Assembly (NCBI GenBank): GCA_949825025.1
Contig: OX463779.1
Location: forward strand, 46,931,784 to 46,995,783
DNA from: Siphlonurus alternatus
Lineage: Eukaryota > Arthropoda > Insecta > Ephemeroptera > Siphlonuridae
Direction of reading: 5' to 3'
DNA length: 64,000 nucleotides
The position numbers and the translations under genes are program-made. Below, piece by piece: positions 49,101 to 57,940 of this stretch. How positions within the stretch are numbered: position 1 is the stretch's first letter; every line of letters starts with the position of its first letter. Under the pieces are notes generated by a model. That model was not told the DNA's origin and searched no databases. It saw only the letters and a program-made list of their open reading frames with translations.

Positions 49101-52100
49101 TTGAATTTGAGTTTGCTGCAATGTGTGTGTATCATTTTTCGCAACAATAGAATGGCATAATTATTACTACGCTCATAATTAAACGTGATAATTGAGCATT
49201 ATTTTTAAAATAAAGCTTTGCATGTTCTACAAACGGTTCTATTTCTATAGACATTTAAAATGATAGAGAGAAGTTATATCTGGTGGTGGGTTAATTTTGA
49301 AACTCCTCTATCTCTCACGCCCCCCCCCCCCCCCCACCCCTTCCTTATCCATGTATAGTCCATGATTATAATAAGTTATTATAACAGCGACTGGACTTAC
49401 TTAGTTATTACAGTAAAAACTTGTTATTACGTAAGGTCAAGGGACCCAGGATATTAGGTTTACCTTATATCAAGTTTTTACTATACCACACAATGCTAAT
49501 TATTTTTGACAGAACCGTGATCTCCTTTACTCAAAATCGAGTTTTACCTAACAACAAGTTGTGTAATAACAAGTTTTTACTATATTTTGTAGCTTAAAAA
49601 TTTATATGTATTTTCTTTTAATTAGTTATCTAGAAAATACAAAACCAATTCAATAAATTACTGTGACATAAGGCACACAAGTTAGAAAAAATCTAGCATT
49701 TTATCCGGAAACAAATGTCCTGCTTTAAAAAAAAAACACTTTTCTATACGACTAAAAATATATTGTGATGTTGTATGTTTCTAACAGCAAGTGATAAATT
49801 TTTATACAGTATCAATATGGTGTTATCATCAATATACATGAATACAATATACTAAACACATTGATAAAAATATATATTAAAAAAAAGGTGGCTCAATATT
49901 TATTGATATATAAATGTGAAATAAGCTTTTTTACCTTTTTGTAATACATTTTGTAGGGACCAGAAAAAATGGCTCATTTTAATTGTAGGCGCTGCTGTGC
50001 TTTATACATGTCTCAAAATACTAAGAGTGCTTTGTGTTAAAAGTTTTCTGTGCCTTTATTTGGTTTGCATTAATAACAGTTTGCTTGTAATATGTTGCTT
50101 TTTTTTCTCTGATGTTGCTTTTAGATGAAAATAGCAATAACTTTCTGTGTGTCTAGCTTAAAATTTTTTAATGATCAGTGATCCTCCAAGATAGATTTGT
50201 TTACTATAGAATTTTGTGAATGACTTATATGACAATTATTTCACACAGGTTATATCACTTCTTACATGGATTTTTCCACTCCCATGGAAACTATGAACTT
50301 TTCGGAGAACTTAAAGTTGTTTGAAACTTTGTCTATTTAGTTTGCTATAGTAATTGAATTTTGAATTTAACAATATAATATTGCCTGGTGTTTGAACCAA
50401 TTTAAAAATTGAAACCCTGGGAGCACCTTATTCAGGTATAAGGTTGATTTTCAATGAAACAACATAAGGAATTAAACGTAAGTGGATCAAGGCTATTTGA
50501 TCCCTTGGTTTTCAATGCTCTATAGTAATCAATTAACCTGCATGCCCATATTGATGGTGGATACATCCATGTTTAGGCAATGCAATCATTTCAATAGAGG
50601 CTTCAAGTCAGCTGATTTTGTGGTGTTCTCACCATCCTATCTAAACCTAGATGTAAAAAATAAATAATCAAAATTGATTTATTTTTTTGTGTAACAAAAA
50701 AGAAAATGGGGGGCATTCACAAAGCACTTTAAACCCCACTTTAGCCTCAATTTTTATCCCTTGTGCGAAACATGGTGCTAAACTATGAGTTTACCATTGT
50801 TAGCCCCTGGTTTAGCATCATGTTTAGCACCAGGGATAAAAATTGAGGTTAAAGTGGGATTTAAAGTGCTTTGTGAATGCCCCCCAATAACTTCTTGATT
50901 CAACATCAGAATATCAGAAAACCCCTAAATGGCCTAAATTGGGGGGGGGGGTAGGAGATGTTTTCAAATTGATTGCTTTAATGGTTACTGAGATTTTTTT
51001 TTAAATTTTCAAGCATGGTGGCTGATAGAGGAAATTTTTCCACCGGGGGAACACTTGAAGCCTCCATTGTTGTTTGATTTGCTGTGTAGTTCCTTTGTAG
51101 TGTTGATGACGCTCAGTGTTCCGGTGATATCTCTGCACGAGAATAAAATGCAACTTTCAATTCAATGCTCAGAGAGGGCTCAAAAATGTATTTTATAATA
51201 TTATTTTTAAATAGTGAATACTTTCATTACTGTTTGTCAACTCTTTGTATCAATATGTACGTACTGCAAGTTTTGATGAACCCGCGGTGCACTATTTTAT
51301 ATAAAATATATATTAATTTTTTATTGATGCACTAGTTGCACAATAAAATGCAGTAAAATAAAGGAGGGCATTGGTTGTATGTCAATTAGATAATTTATTG
51401 ATAGCAGCAAATAGTGGCTTTTTTTTTCCTTTTGTTGTTGCTAAATTCAACTTGTGCCCTTTTCGTTAGCTAAGACACCATATGGAAATGGCTATCTTAT
51501 GAAATATTAAATGTACTATAATAGCTGTGTAAGCTAAAAGGCCTAAAACCTCCATGTGTTCTGAAAAGTATGTAGGATGGAAATTTTGGCTGTGGATTTT
51601 AAATCTTCATGACAAGTTGCTGCTTTTGAGCAAACATGGGCTAAGGTAATTAAGGTTTAGTGTGGCGCTTCACTAATTGGTAGCAAATTAATATTATCTA
51701 GCGTTAAATTCCAGTAACCTTCGGTGAAGTAGGCCGCCCTCAATGATTGACGTTATATACCGAGACAGTAAAGGTTGCCTAATTTACCTAACGCTATTGG
51801 AAACAAAGTGAACAAAAACAAATTAGCATGTACCCCGGAAAATTTCTTTTGACAAAAGTTGTCAATATATTTGACATATTGTTCAAGCAAAATATCAACA
51901 TTATTGCCATAGTGAGGAAAATATACTTTTCATGCTTTTAGGATAATTATGCTATATTTCTTCATTTTTTTCTTATTATAAATCCGAAATCGTCTCTGAA
52001 TGCAAGTTGTGTAAATACAGAAAGTCTCAATATAACTCAAAGGTCAAAATTGTATTAAAAAAAAGGTACTTGCGCAACTTGCATTCTGAGTTGCATTAAA

Positions 52101-52929
52101 TTACTAAAATTAATGTCTACTTTCTGCTAATTAATTCTTGTAAGATGATTAAAATTACTTGGGCCATTTTTAAGAATGATAAATTTCACATTGCTGCCAA
52201 TTAAAATACTCGCCACAGTAACCAAAAGTTCTAAAAGCTGCCTTCCAGAATTCCTGTCAATATTTATCTTAATGGATGTAAAACATTTGTGATTGGTTGG
52301 CAGTTTCACTAACTTGAGCCTGGTGTTTGCTCACCCAATTCCTTCCATCATCTCTTTGATACTAGAGCAATGTTTTTTTAATGCAACTTTTTTATAACCA
52401 ATATATCGCCCATTTAGAGCAAGTATTCAATTTTAGAAATGTTTTTAATAATGCTTGAACGAGGCAATGGAAAAAAAAAAGTAAAAGAAAAATTATAAAA
52501 TGCAATATAAAAAGAAATAAAAGGAGTAAAATAACAATTCAAAAAAAAAAAATGTAATGTAATGAAAAAAGACATGCCATTTTTGTACTTTTAAATGTTT
52601 TTAAAACAAAGTTAGCTTGTGTGTTAATGTTGCGTGAAAAAGAATGCAAGAGCACTGGTAAAATGTTTTATAACTCTTACAGCTATTTGATTAAAAATGC
52701 ACTTTCTTTTTAAGCTTGCATAAAGAGCTGCATGCAGAGTCAATACAAAACTCACATATGTTCATAATTCAATTAAGGGTAAGGTAACACGGATCAGTGT
52801 AGTCCCATTTGATTAACATGTAAACCTTGGCAGACATAAAAATTCTGAGATTTTTTCTAGATACAGATTTAAAAGACACAGAAAAAATTTCAAAACAATT
52901 ATTCAAGCCATTTTTCTTTTCTTTTTTTT

Positions 52930-52967
<38 letters not shown>

Positions 52968-55937
52968 TCAGCATAGGGCTTTCTCATGGAGAGCCAAACT
53001 AAAAAAATAATTAAAGAAATTGTCGCGAATAATTGTTTTTAAGTTTTTTTCTGTGGCTTTTAGGTACTAAAATTTGTTGTTTTTTTTTTCTTCTTTTTTA
53101 AATTGTTGCGTGTCTGCTACGGTTTAAAAGTTAATCAAATGGAACTACATTGTTCAGCTGATCCGTGTTACCTTCCCCGTTAATAAATAGTAATTATGGT
53201 TTTAAAATAAAAGATTTAGTTGTTGCAGCTATATATCTCACGGCAAGTAAATTTTGAATATTTGCCTCACAAATAAAAAAAAAAAAAATTCGTGCTCTTG
53301 TTTGTTTGCTTACAATATTGTATATTGCAAGTTAATAATCGTATTCTAATAAATGTTCATGTTAGTAAAATGTGATATAGATACATGTTTTATAATAGCA
53401 ATATTTTTAATCGAATTCATGTTTTTAAGAGCTGAATTTTTACCTAATATTTATAACTTTGTGCTTTGGTAAATATTGTAGTTTATTTATTATTTAAATT
53501 GATGCAATGTAATTTAAATTATTTGAAAATGTACAAGTAAATTTAAGATAGTGAGTAATAATAGTAATTTATATTAAAATATTAGTTAAGTTTATCACTA
53601 TGCATTATAGTATGTCAAGGTTATTGTGACCAATTAAAGTGTTTTTAATTAAGGCTAAAATATTATTAACTTAGATTAAACTTATAGAAAATGAGAGCAT
53701 ACAAATGCATGATTAGTTATAATTTAGTAACTAATTACTTTATAATGATGTGCTTAAAATAATTTTTAAACTACAAACTATATAATATAATATACTTAAT
53801 TGTAAAATGAATGTTTTTAATCGTTATAAAATATTGAAATATCTTACTTTAATTTTAAACAAAAATATTTAAAATTGTTGTAAAAAATAGAAACAGTAAA
53901 CATAATTTTTCTTAAAAATGAAGTAAAATTTAGTCCAATTTTTTCTTCTAAACACTTTGCTTCAAATTTTTTTTTTGTCATGCATGAAATTGAATAAGGA
54001 AACAAATTAATTACTGCAAATAATATCGCAGTTAATTGGTGCAGAAATAACTTGCTAAGAAAATATTTCTTTGCAATATATCATGGACAACTATTATGGC
54101 TTTATTATAAACAAAAGAGATGTATAATTAATTGTTAATGTTGTACCCTACCAACCTTATGTTAGAAAATGCAGCATTTAAAAAAGGAAGTGTTTTTTCG
54201 ACACAAAATCTTAATTATTTCTTTGTTTATGTTTTTGGGAATTTTATTTTGTTCATTTTATTTCATCTAATCAGAAGTAAAAATAAATTGTGTCGGGACA
54301 AATTCAAATGATAAATCATTAATTACGATATGTCGTAAATACTTTGTATTATCAAAGAAGAAAAGGAGGATAATTCATCCCTCGTCTGGAATAATAATCT
54401 ATTTACCACGATTTCGTTACAATAATGAGCTATTTGCTATTTTAGGTGCGCAATTATTATGAGATATGTAAATCAGTATATAAAATAAAGCTAATTTTTG
54501 CGCTCACATGAAATAGCAGACAGCTCATTATTGCAACAACATCGTGGTAGGCAAATAGCTCATTATTTCGGACGAGAAACGACATTAATGCTGAAGTTTT
54601 TTTAAATTAAAAAGGGATCTAATAAAATTAATGCTGCATAATTTGCTAATTTAATTTTTAATTTTTTCTTTGTTCACATGAAGTTGGTAGTTAATTATTT
54701 TGTTTTCTAATATAACATTTAAAATTAAAATGTATTATTATATTGTTTCACAAATACATACTCTGTAATTAAGCAATATTTTGCCTCATTGAAACAAAAT
54801 GGCACTTACTGTTGTAAATGTTTTTTTATTATTATTAATTATATTATTTTTACTATTATTATTAAGTGTTTATATATGATATGCTCTTTTAGTACAACTT
54901 ACATTTAAACATTAGAGGTTAATTATAATATTATTATAGTTTTCGTACTTGTGTAGAAAATGAAAACATATCTCACAGCGATTAAAATAAAAAAAAAGTT
55001 CTTAAACCTTATTAAACATTTTTTATTATTATTTAAAACTTCCCAAAAAATTCTAAAATATTCTGTATATATATTATATTTTATAATAATATGTAAAATA
55101 TAGAGTACATGGATTGCATGATTAATTATCGGAGAGGAAAAAATATGATTATATACAAAATATAATATAATTATAATAACATAATTATATTAGCGCCTTA
55201 AGACCTCGTAGTTTATATAAATTTGGTAGTGAAGTATATAGTCATGGATTTTTTTTTTTCCATGGTATAGTCGTGTTAAGGGCAAGGTAACATGCCCCAA
55301 TGTTTAAAAAATTCCCACACATAAAAATTATAAAACATATCTTTAAATGTTTTTCGGCCTCGCTACATCCCTTTTATCAGTAGTTAAAATATCAGGTTCA
55401 GGTATACAAATTAATCATAACTCGAAAACTAGATCGAATTTGTATATTTTAATATTTTTAGCATTGGGAGTGTTTTACCTTAAAAATATATATAGAATAA
55501 ATTAAACTTAATATTATATATTTATATTTAAATAAAAGGGTTAACAACAAAAACTGAAACGAGTTTAATCACGTATTGGAGAATTTATAAATCCTTGATT
55601 ATAAAAAATAATGGTGCGCGCAGTAGTATACTCAATATACTCAATGCTATTAAATATATATAAAAAAATCATTATATATTTCCGACTAAAAAAAAATCGA
55701 TCGAGGCCGAGGAAAATATTCTACAACGAATAATGTAAAGTTGCAGCGTATGGTATATTGCAGCAGGTATTCAGGTGTTGGTTTTGGCTCACCCGGATTC
55801 TTGCCACTGGGCACCAGCTCGTGCACGGACTGAGTAGCTCGCTGCAGCAAACGATGTAACAGAGGCTGACGAGTCTCGGACGTGCGCGAGACCAGAAGCA
55901 CCACGAGCACCAAGGTCGCTGACGAGGCGAGCCGCAT
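31155..55937 (-). CDS. Giant secreted EAR/EPTP-repeat protein, 29 coding exons, 2,035 aa
   Basis: Coding exons in order on the minus strand: 55937-55793, 48576-48439, 44396-44218, 43512-43280, 43217-43009, 42941-42774, 42711-42593, 42533-42362, 42136-41880, 41643-41493, 41430-41077, 41012-40794, 40732-40358, 40286-40126, 39761-39508, 39435-39233, 39169-38978, 38607-38392, 38333-38100, 37704-37544, 37486-37234, 34980-34725, 34219-34030, 33976-33763, 33408-33220, 32986-32855, 32799-32618, 32200-31959, 31464-31155. Every junction is AG/GT and phase-compatible; the sum is 6,108 bases, in frame to the TAA. The protein has a signal peptide, an EAR propeller (about 95-450), a linker, diverged repeats (about 590-1610) and a second EAR propeller (about 1680-2035). 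EAR repeats are known from LGI and TSPEAR proteins, where they mediate extracellular binding. No LRR or laminin-G domain is seen. Function is unknown; an extracellular role is inferred. Joining exons 1-2 to the rest is the least certain step. Confidence 0.85.
32241..32566. mobile_element. Family-6 MITE in EAR-gene intron 27
   Basis: TTTTTATTGCAGAAATGATT and GAGGGTTCCAAATTATGC pair with GGTACCCTCTATTTATTTCT at the right; about 326 bp of a 417-bp intron (32201-32617). Confidence 0.7.
33030..33208. mobile_element. Family-5 MITE in EAR-gene intron 25
   Basis: From ATCGTTCCTCATCTGGAATA to CATTATTCCGGACAAGGGAT, about 179 bp of a 233-bp intron (32987-33219); it ends 11 bases from the donor of exon 25. 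Confidence 0.8.
33447..33754. mobile_element. Family-6 MITE filling EAR-gene intron 24
   Basis: GAATGGAGGATCGACCTCAA to TTTTGAGATCAATACTCTGT, about 308 bp of a 354-bp intron (33409-33762); it ends about 8 bases from the donor of exon 24. Confidence 0.8.
34030..41430 (-). CDS. EAR gene exons 11-23: array of about 60-80-residue repeats
   Basis: Residues about 590-1613. The exons encode a diverged repeat whose core reads G-[LK]-[IVM]-x-[GD]-[VLI]-[DN]-[LVIF]-x3-L, often followed after a spacer by G-[DN]-Q-x-[IL]-x-G-x-K-[TS]-[FI]. Examples are VDGLINEVDVRDLD and SGDQIINGHKTF (exon 15), VTGLISGIDFLKL and TSGNQTLSG (exon 12), SDGDQNITGLKTI (exon 16), GLVDGVNLEKL and VGGLVGNLNLQYF (exon 21), and IDGLINDLDF (exon 23). 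Exon borders are mostly phase 1, so units could have spread by exon duplication. I do not recognise the repeat as a named domain; beta-rich structure is a guess. Exon 12 contains the basic motif RRSRAR (residues 732-737). Confidence 0.82.
34379..34655. mobile_element. Family-4 MITE in EAR-gene intron 22
   Basis: ATTAAGGGTAAAGTAATGCG to GTTACTTTCCCCTTAAG, 277 bp inside a 505-bp intron (34220-34724). The right arm is slightly shortened. Confidence 0.75.
35275..37200. repeat. 1.9-kb near-perfect palindrome inside EAR-gene intron 21
   Basis: Outer arms start AAAAAACTGTGATTTCATTT at 35275 and end with the inverse at 37200. Pairing continues through TTAGCACCCAAAGCCGAATT, blocks of TTCGGCTTTGGCGCATTTC, and an inner arm (CAGCTCAAATAAAATAGACA) to a loop near 36080-36290. 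The right arm alone carries a TTTA microsatellite (37027-37128). Arms differ by only a few bases. No transposase is present. It is probably a foldback or long-TIR element; it occupies most of a 2,253-bp intron. Confidence 0.85.
37027..37140. repeat. (TTTA)n microsatellite ending in (TTCA)n
   Basis: About 25 TTTA units then ATTC units; it lies only in the right arm of the large palindrome. Confidence 0.9.
37752..38027. mobile_element. Family-1 MITE copy in EAR-gene intron 19
   Basis: Ends AATAGAATCTTCAAGTGAG / GACTTGAAGCCTCTATT, 276 bp of a 395-bp intron (37705-38099). Confidence 0.8.
38655..38964. mobile_element. Family-6 MITE filling EAR-gene intron 17
   Basis: CCTCAAAATTTTTTATTGCA to GAGGTCGATACTCCATTGC, about 310 bp of a 370-bp intron (38608-38977); it ends 12 bases from the donor of exon 17. 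Confidence 0.8.
39830..40018. mobile_element. Palindromic MITE in EAR-gene intron 14
   Basis: CCTTCACCGAAGTTGTAATC...GATTACAACTACGGTGAAGG; the inner arm AAGTAATTAATGTCACTTAA pairs with its inverse. About 189 bp of a 364-bp intron (39762-40125). Confidence 0.85.
41493..42136 (-). CDS. EAR gene exons 9-10: helical linker
   Basis: Residues about 454-590. After a Ser/Lys-rich start the exons encode long hydrophilic helices with heptad-like spacing, such as FHKSLERWCNNSLELLEQSE in exon 9 and NTIDTLNKLHTDIIDL with SKMERIINITQ in exon 10. Several N-x-S/T sequons occur (NNS, NIT, NTT, NGT, NIT), as expected of a secreted protein. The part links the first propeller to the repeat array and may oligomerise; that is inference. 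Confidence 0.8.
41686..41850. mobile_element. Palindromic MITE in EAR-gene intron 9
   Basis: ATATATCGTTATGGCAGTGC at the left, CCACTGCCACAGCGATATAT at the right; TTTGTCCAATCT pairs with AGATTAGACAAA. About 165 bp of a 236-bp intron (41644-41879). Confidence 0.7.
42206..42345. mobile_element. Palindromic MITE in EAR-gene intron 8
   Basis: CGTCGCCTCAGAATGCAAAT at the left, ATTTGCATTCTGAGGTGACG at the right, with GTAACTTCAAAAAAATTTGA pairing inside. It fills most of a 225-bp intron (42137-42361). A distant relative is at 51988-52100. Confidence 0.8.
42362..44396 (-). CDS. EAR gene exons 3-8: N-terminal EAR beta-propeller
   Basis: Residues about 95-454. Successive blades follow the EAR/EPTP pattern: an aromatic or Gly pair, a hydrophobic strand ending in A, a variable loop, then a strand of S-x-I/V-Y-x-[YWF]. 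Examples are FEIGASLYLVVAEHT and STIYNILLDNNGKLKLES (exon 4), VFLAVAQSSD, DTLVYRWLGQHFDLICNLQT and FKVGSSMFLAIANHQN (exon 5), SEIFKYNLNENKF (exon 6) and ESVIYKFVEGYFTPFQSI (exon 7). Introns inside the block are 59-67 bp except the first (705 bp, with a MITE). Exon 3 has an in-frame ATG just upstream (44418), with a hydrophobic start MKYLYVLGVFILQG, which could serve as an alternative signal peptide for a shorter isoform. Confidence 0.85.
43745..44055. mobile_element. Palindromic MITE, distant family-6 relative, in EAR-gene intron 3
   Basis: CATATTTGGATAGAGGACCT at the left pairs with CTTGAAGTCCTCTATTCAAA at the right; the inner arms ATGACGTCATATATAGTCAT and ACGTCTCGGCATTTTGCAGC lie near the centre. 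Confidence 0.65.
44500..44631 (+). promoter_or_regulatory. Likely RWDD2 promoter and 5' UTR with a short uORF
   Basis: The stretch holds TTTGGCGCTAAA (E2F-like) and ATGATGGCGGCGAC, which resembles the YY1 motif of many TATA-less housekeeping promoters. That motif contains an ATG (44559) starting a 10-codon upstream ORF ending in TAA before the main ATG. Because an in-frame ATG of the EAR gene lies only 214 bases away on the other strand, the region could also be a bidirectional promoter. Confidence 0.4.
44632..47069 (+). CDS. RWDD2: RWD domain-containing protein 2 (RWDD2A/B type), three exons
   Basis: Exons 44632-44892, 45673-46113 and 46797-47069 join in phase 0 (GCA|GTATGT, TTTCAG|GTTAAA, CGG|GTGAGT, TTGCAG|GTTAAA) to give 324 residues, close to vertebrate RWDD2B. 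Residues about 15-145 form an RWD domain: LRLQISELEMLQSMF, then LEAVKLQVCVNLPHDYPATE with the family's YPxxxP-like turn. The C-terminal half is the DUF1115/PRP3-like domain: RYWIYSHHIYSKTKRREILD, GFCLPGRPGIICAEG, CSEWWHRVKCMNWKRI and HMDMGELYRYL near the end. The role of the family is poorly known; RWD folds usually bind proteins in ubiquitin or kinase pathways. The gene lies within intron 2 of the minus-strand EAR gene. The first ATG in this frame was chosen; a GTG 18 bases upstream is not needed. Confidence 0.93.
46291..46423. mobile_element. Palindromic MITE in RWDD2 intron 2
   Basis: CAAGGCTCCCACGTTAAAAT and ACTCACTTTGCA pair with TGCAAAGTGAGCATTTTGC and GTGGAAGCCTCAATA; about 133 bp of a 683-bp intron. 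Confidence 0.7.
47185..47352. mobile_element. pogo/Tigger-like MITE, copy 1
   Basis: CAGTAAAAACTTGTTATTAA at the left, GTTGTATAATAACGAGTTTT and ACTG at the right, about 168 bp. The terminal CAGT and flanking A/T bases suggest a Tc1/mariner-pogo element; no transposase is present. Confidence 0.7.
48128..48428. mobile_element. Family-6 MITE abutting the donor of EAR exon 2
   Basis: Ends CAATGGAGTATTGATCTCAA and the inverse TTTTTGAGGTCAACATT; inner arms TTTTATTGCGAAAATGGACA and GAGGGTGTAAAGTTACG pair across. The right end is about 9 bases from the donor GT of exon 2. Confidence 0.8.
48439..48576 (-). CDS. EAR gene coding exon 2: charged helical segment
   Basis: 138 bases between ATGTCCAG|GATGG and CATGCAG|GTGAGA, phase 1 on both sides. 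It encodes a charged, probably helical segment (WQEEMSRNVETLIWKLRQEF) with a basic RPRRQVRQEEE cluster that contains a minimal proprotein-convertase-like R-x-x-R. GC content is well above the flanks. It lies 3' of the RWDD2 gene in genome coordinates, so splicing to exon 3 at 44396 skips over RWDD2. A family-6 MITE ends about ten bases beyond its donor. Confidence 0.7.
49411..49583. mobile_element. pogo/Tigger-like MITE, copy 2
   Basis: CAGTAAAAACTTGTTATTAC to AACAAGTTTTTACTATA, sharing GGTCAAGGGACCCAGGA and CTCCTTTACTCAAAAT with the copy at 47185. Confidence 0.7.
50593..51067. mobile_element. Family-1-like element with a nested hairpin in EAR intron 1
   Basis: Ends CAATAGAGGCTTCAAGT / CTTGAAGCCTCCATTG. 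The centre (50708-50886) is a separate near-perfect hairpin, with ends GGGGGCATTCACAAAGC and GCTTTGTGAATGCCCCCC. The part after it has GGAAATTTTTCCACCGGGGG, related to pieces at 27707 and 30325. Confidence 0.7.
50708..50886. mobile_element. Hairpin MITE, family GGGGGCATTCACAAAGC
   Basis: Arms pair from GGGGGCATTCACAAAGCACT over CCCCACTTTAGCCTCAATTT to the inverse; the loop holds GGTGCTAAACTATGAGTTTA. A relative begins at 63900 and runs off the window. Confidence 0.8.
51690..51800. repeat. Inverted repeat in EAR intron 1
   Basis: Stretch with AGCGTTAAATTCCAGTAACC and the roughly inverse GTAAAGGTTGCC...TACCTAACGCT; a degenerate hairpin element. Confidence 0.45.
52773..53184. mobile_element. 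Family-4-related palindromic MITE in EAR intron 1
   Basis: TTAAGGGTAAGGTAACACGG at the left and CCGTGTTACCTTCCCCGTTAA at the right share the terminal bases of family 4, but the interior (GTAGTCCCATTTGATTAACA / inverse) is different, so it is a separate subfamily. A long T run lies in the centre. Confidence 0.7.
54374..54583. mobile_element. Family-5 MITE in EAR intron 1
   Basis: TTCATCCCTCGTCTGGAATA to TTTCGGACGAGAAACGA with family interior. Confidence 0.75.
55276..55484. mobile_element. Truncated family-4 MITE in EAR intron 1
   Basis: TTAAGGGCAAGGTAACATGC at the left, the family interior with ACTAGATCGAATTTGTATA, and a degenerate right end. Confidence 0.6.
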
Positions 55938-55945
55938 CTCTCAAC
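55793..55945 (-). CDS. EAR gene coding exon 1: signal peptide and start codon
   Basis: ATG at 55937 opens a classic signal peptide: MRLASSATLVLVVLLV followed by a polar SRTSETRQ cleavage region. The exon then encodes a basic amphipathic stretch, QPLLHRLLQRATQSVHEL, and ends in phase 1 at CCGG|GTGAGC. The exon is clearly GC-richer than its surroundings. Intron 1 after it is 7.2 kb. Confidence 0.75.
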
Positions 55946-56029
55946 CTGTAGGGGCCAAACATAACTTAAAGACAGCCTGGCATTTCGTCAATTCTATATT
56001 TTATATCAAAATATACCACAGAAATTATA

Positions 56030-56221
56030 CTGTGAGCTATCTGCTTACCAAGATATCTTTGCAATAATGGACTCTTGTCTGCTGTTTCAGGTGAGCGCAA
56101 TTATGAGTTTTTTTTTTTTTAATTCATAACGATTAATTGCGCTCACCTGAAATAGCAGACAGCTCATAATTGCAACGAAATCTTGGTAAGCAGATAGCTC
56201 ATTATTCCGGACGAGGGACGA
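56030..56221. mobile_element. Family-5 MITE in the intron before EAR exon 1
   Basis: The right end ATTCCGGACGAGGGACGA is intact; the left end is shortened, starting near TGTGAGCTATCTGCTTACCA. The centre GCGCTCACCTGAAATAGCAG pairs with its inverse. Confidence 0.75.
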
Positions 56222-57081
56222 AATAATATATATATCATTAATAAATATGCGAAGCATATTTTTCTTTCTATATTTTTATAATATTAATTTCTAATATGCT
56301 GGGTAATCGCATAAATATAATATCAAATTTATTTGTTTTATTTAATGTATATTGTTTTACATTATAAACCTCATCGTCCGTTTTATCTCTGTATATAGTT
56401 AAAGTATCCTCAGAGACGAGTGCAATTTTAATTGATGTCACCGTTTTTATATTAATTATAATATTTATGAATGGTTCTAATCATGATAGTAGAGTTGTTA
56501 ATTACACCTTTTAATGACAATATGTTAATACTATGAAAGTACACAGACTATAAAAAAAAATATTAAATTTCGCTTATTAATATAAAAAATTAATTAATGC
56601 GTAGGAGTGGCTGCCTTGGGTCCAGCGGTTCGGAATATTTTGAAATTAAAAAAAAAAAAAAAAAAATGAAAAATAAAATATTCATTGCAGGTATAAATTA
56701 CCACCTCCCCTTCCATTAAATAAGTAAGACATTAAATAGTAAGTTAATTATGTACGTATATTAACCTCAATTATACTGTATAATTAATATTCATATAAAA
56801 ATATTATTTTAAATATATCGTAAGCATATTTTCAGTGCTTTTATACAAATAGAAAAAAATTTATTGTTTAATAAAAAGATTTTGATATGCAGCATTTTTA
56901 AAAATTATAGCTGGACCTGTTTAATTTTATGTAAAAACGATTAATGCATTTTAAGAAAAAAACAGAAACAACATATTATACCAAAACGTACAAATTATAG
57001 TAATTACAACATCAGGTTTTAAATCATCAATAAACTTTAACTAGATCAGCTCAGACATTTCAACACTAGGTCGTGACTTAC

Positions 57082-57253
57082 CTGGCTGAACGCGATGGAC
57101 GAGGTGACTGCAGGAGCGGTTGCAGACGACTGGCAGATCGAGCAGCACGCCGAGATCAAGTCTGTGGTGGACTCTGACCACAGTCTGTGCTCTGACCTCC
57201 GAGAGTTCCTGCAGCACGAGATTGCTCGCAGACAAGTCCACTACCTGATTCAC
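57082..57253 (-). other. Probable 5' untranslated exon of the EAR-repeat gene
   Basis: A GC-rich 172-base segment flanked on the minus strand by an acceptor (ATTTTCAG|GTGAATC) and a strong donor (GTTCAGCCAG|GTAAGTC). Spliced to the acceptor at 55946 (GGCCCCTACAG|GTTGAGAG) it reads into a TGA six bases before the ATG at 55937, so it would be untranslated. The segment happens to be open in one frame on each strand, so a coding role in another transcript is not excluded. The presence of an acceptor implies a further exon upstream. Confidence 0.55.
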
Positions 57254-57428
57254 CTGAAAATTTGGCTCTAACTGTTGAAATATAATATTAGGTATATTTT
57301 CGTATAAATATATAATCGATTCATGATTATGATGAACCATCTGTACAAGTAACGAAAGGTAAATCTTAAAATTTATTAACATTCTGATTATAATGTATTT
57401 ATGAAGATCGAGATACCAAATTTTATGA

Positions 57429-57890
57429 ATGGACAAGTAGCATCAATTTTTTTTAGTAGCTCAATCGAAAGAGGGGGTCGAAAAATACACCTGTGAATTT
57501 TTTTAGATTTTTATCTGTACTTCATCATGCCTAAAATAGAGGTCACGTGACCTGGAGGCGGCGCCCGTGACGCCTGTGACGTCATTGAACTGTTTGGTCA
57601 AACAAACAATCGACTTTATAACGCTTCTAAACAACCACGTTGCTATCATGGAAACAAGCAACAATTAATTTATTGTTTACAAGTGTTATATAGACGATCG
57701 TTTGTTTGACCGGACAGTTCAGTGACGTCACGGGCGTCACGGGCGACGCCTCTCGGTCAAGTGGCCTCTTTACATCTCTATTTTAGCCATGATGTAGTAC
57801 AAATAAAAATCTCATAAAATTCACAGGTGTATTTTTCGACTCCCTCTTTCGATTGAGCTAATAAAAAAAAATTGATGCTACTTGTCCATT
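57429..57890. mobile_element. Palindromic element with two CRE sites, copy 1
   Basis: Perfect outer inverted ends AATGGACAAG...CTTGTCCATT; the arms (GTAGCATCAA, CTCAATCGAAAGAG, TACACCTGTGAATTT and on) pair across the whole length. Contains TGACGTCA at 57577-57584 and 57723-57730 and CACGTG at 57544-57549 within GGTCACGTGACC. It lies about 175 bases upstream of the 5' exon of the EAR gene. No transposase is encoded: a non-autonomous foldback/MITE. Confidence 0.8.
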
Positions 57891-57940
57891 AATTCCTCGA
57901 ATATCAATTAAATGGTGACAGGACAATTCGCTACTAGACA

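Larger units (their letters stand above)
49590..55792. other. Intron 1 of the EAR gene (part)
   Basis: AT-rich intron DNA with the MITEs listed, a 36-base T run near 52926 and A runs. No coding exon was recognised between 48576 and 55793. Confidence 0.6.

Noticed and set aside
57041..57300. Plus-strand reading DDWQIEQHAEIKSVV of the exon at 57082-57253
   Set aside because: It looks protein-like but lacks a good plus-strand donor, while the minus strand has both consensus sites; kept as a minus-strand 5' exon.
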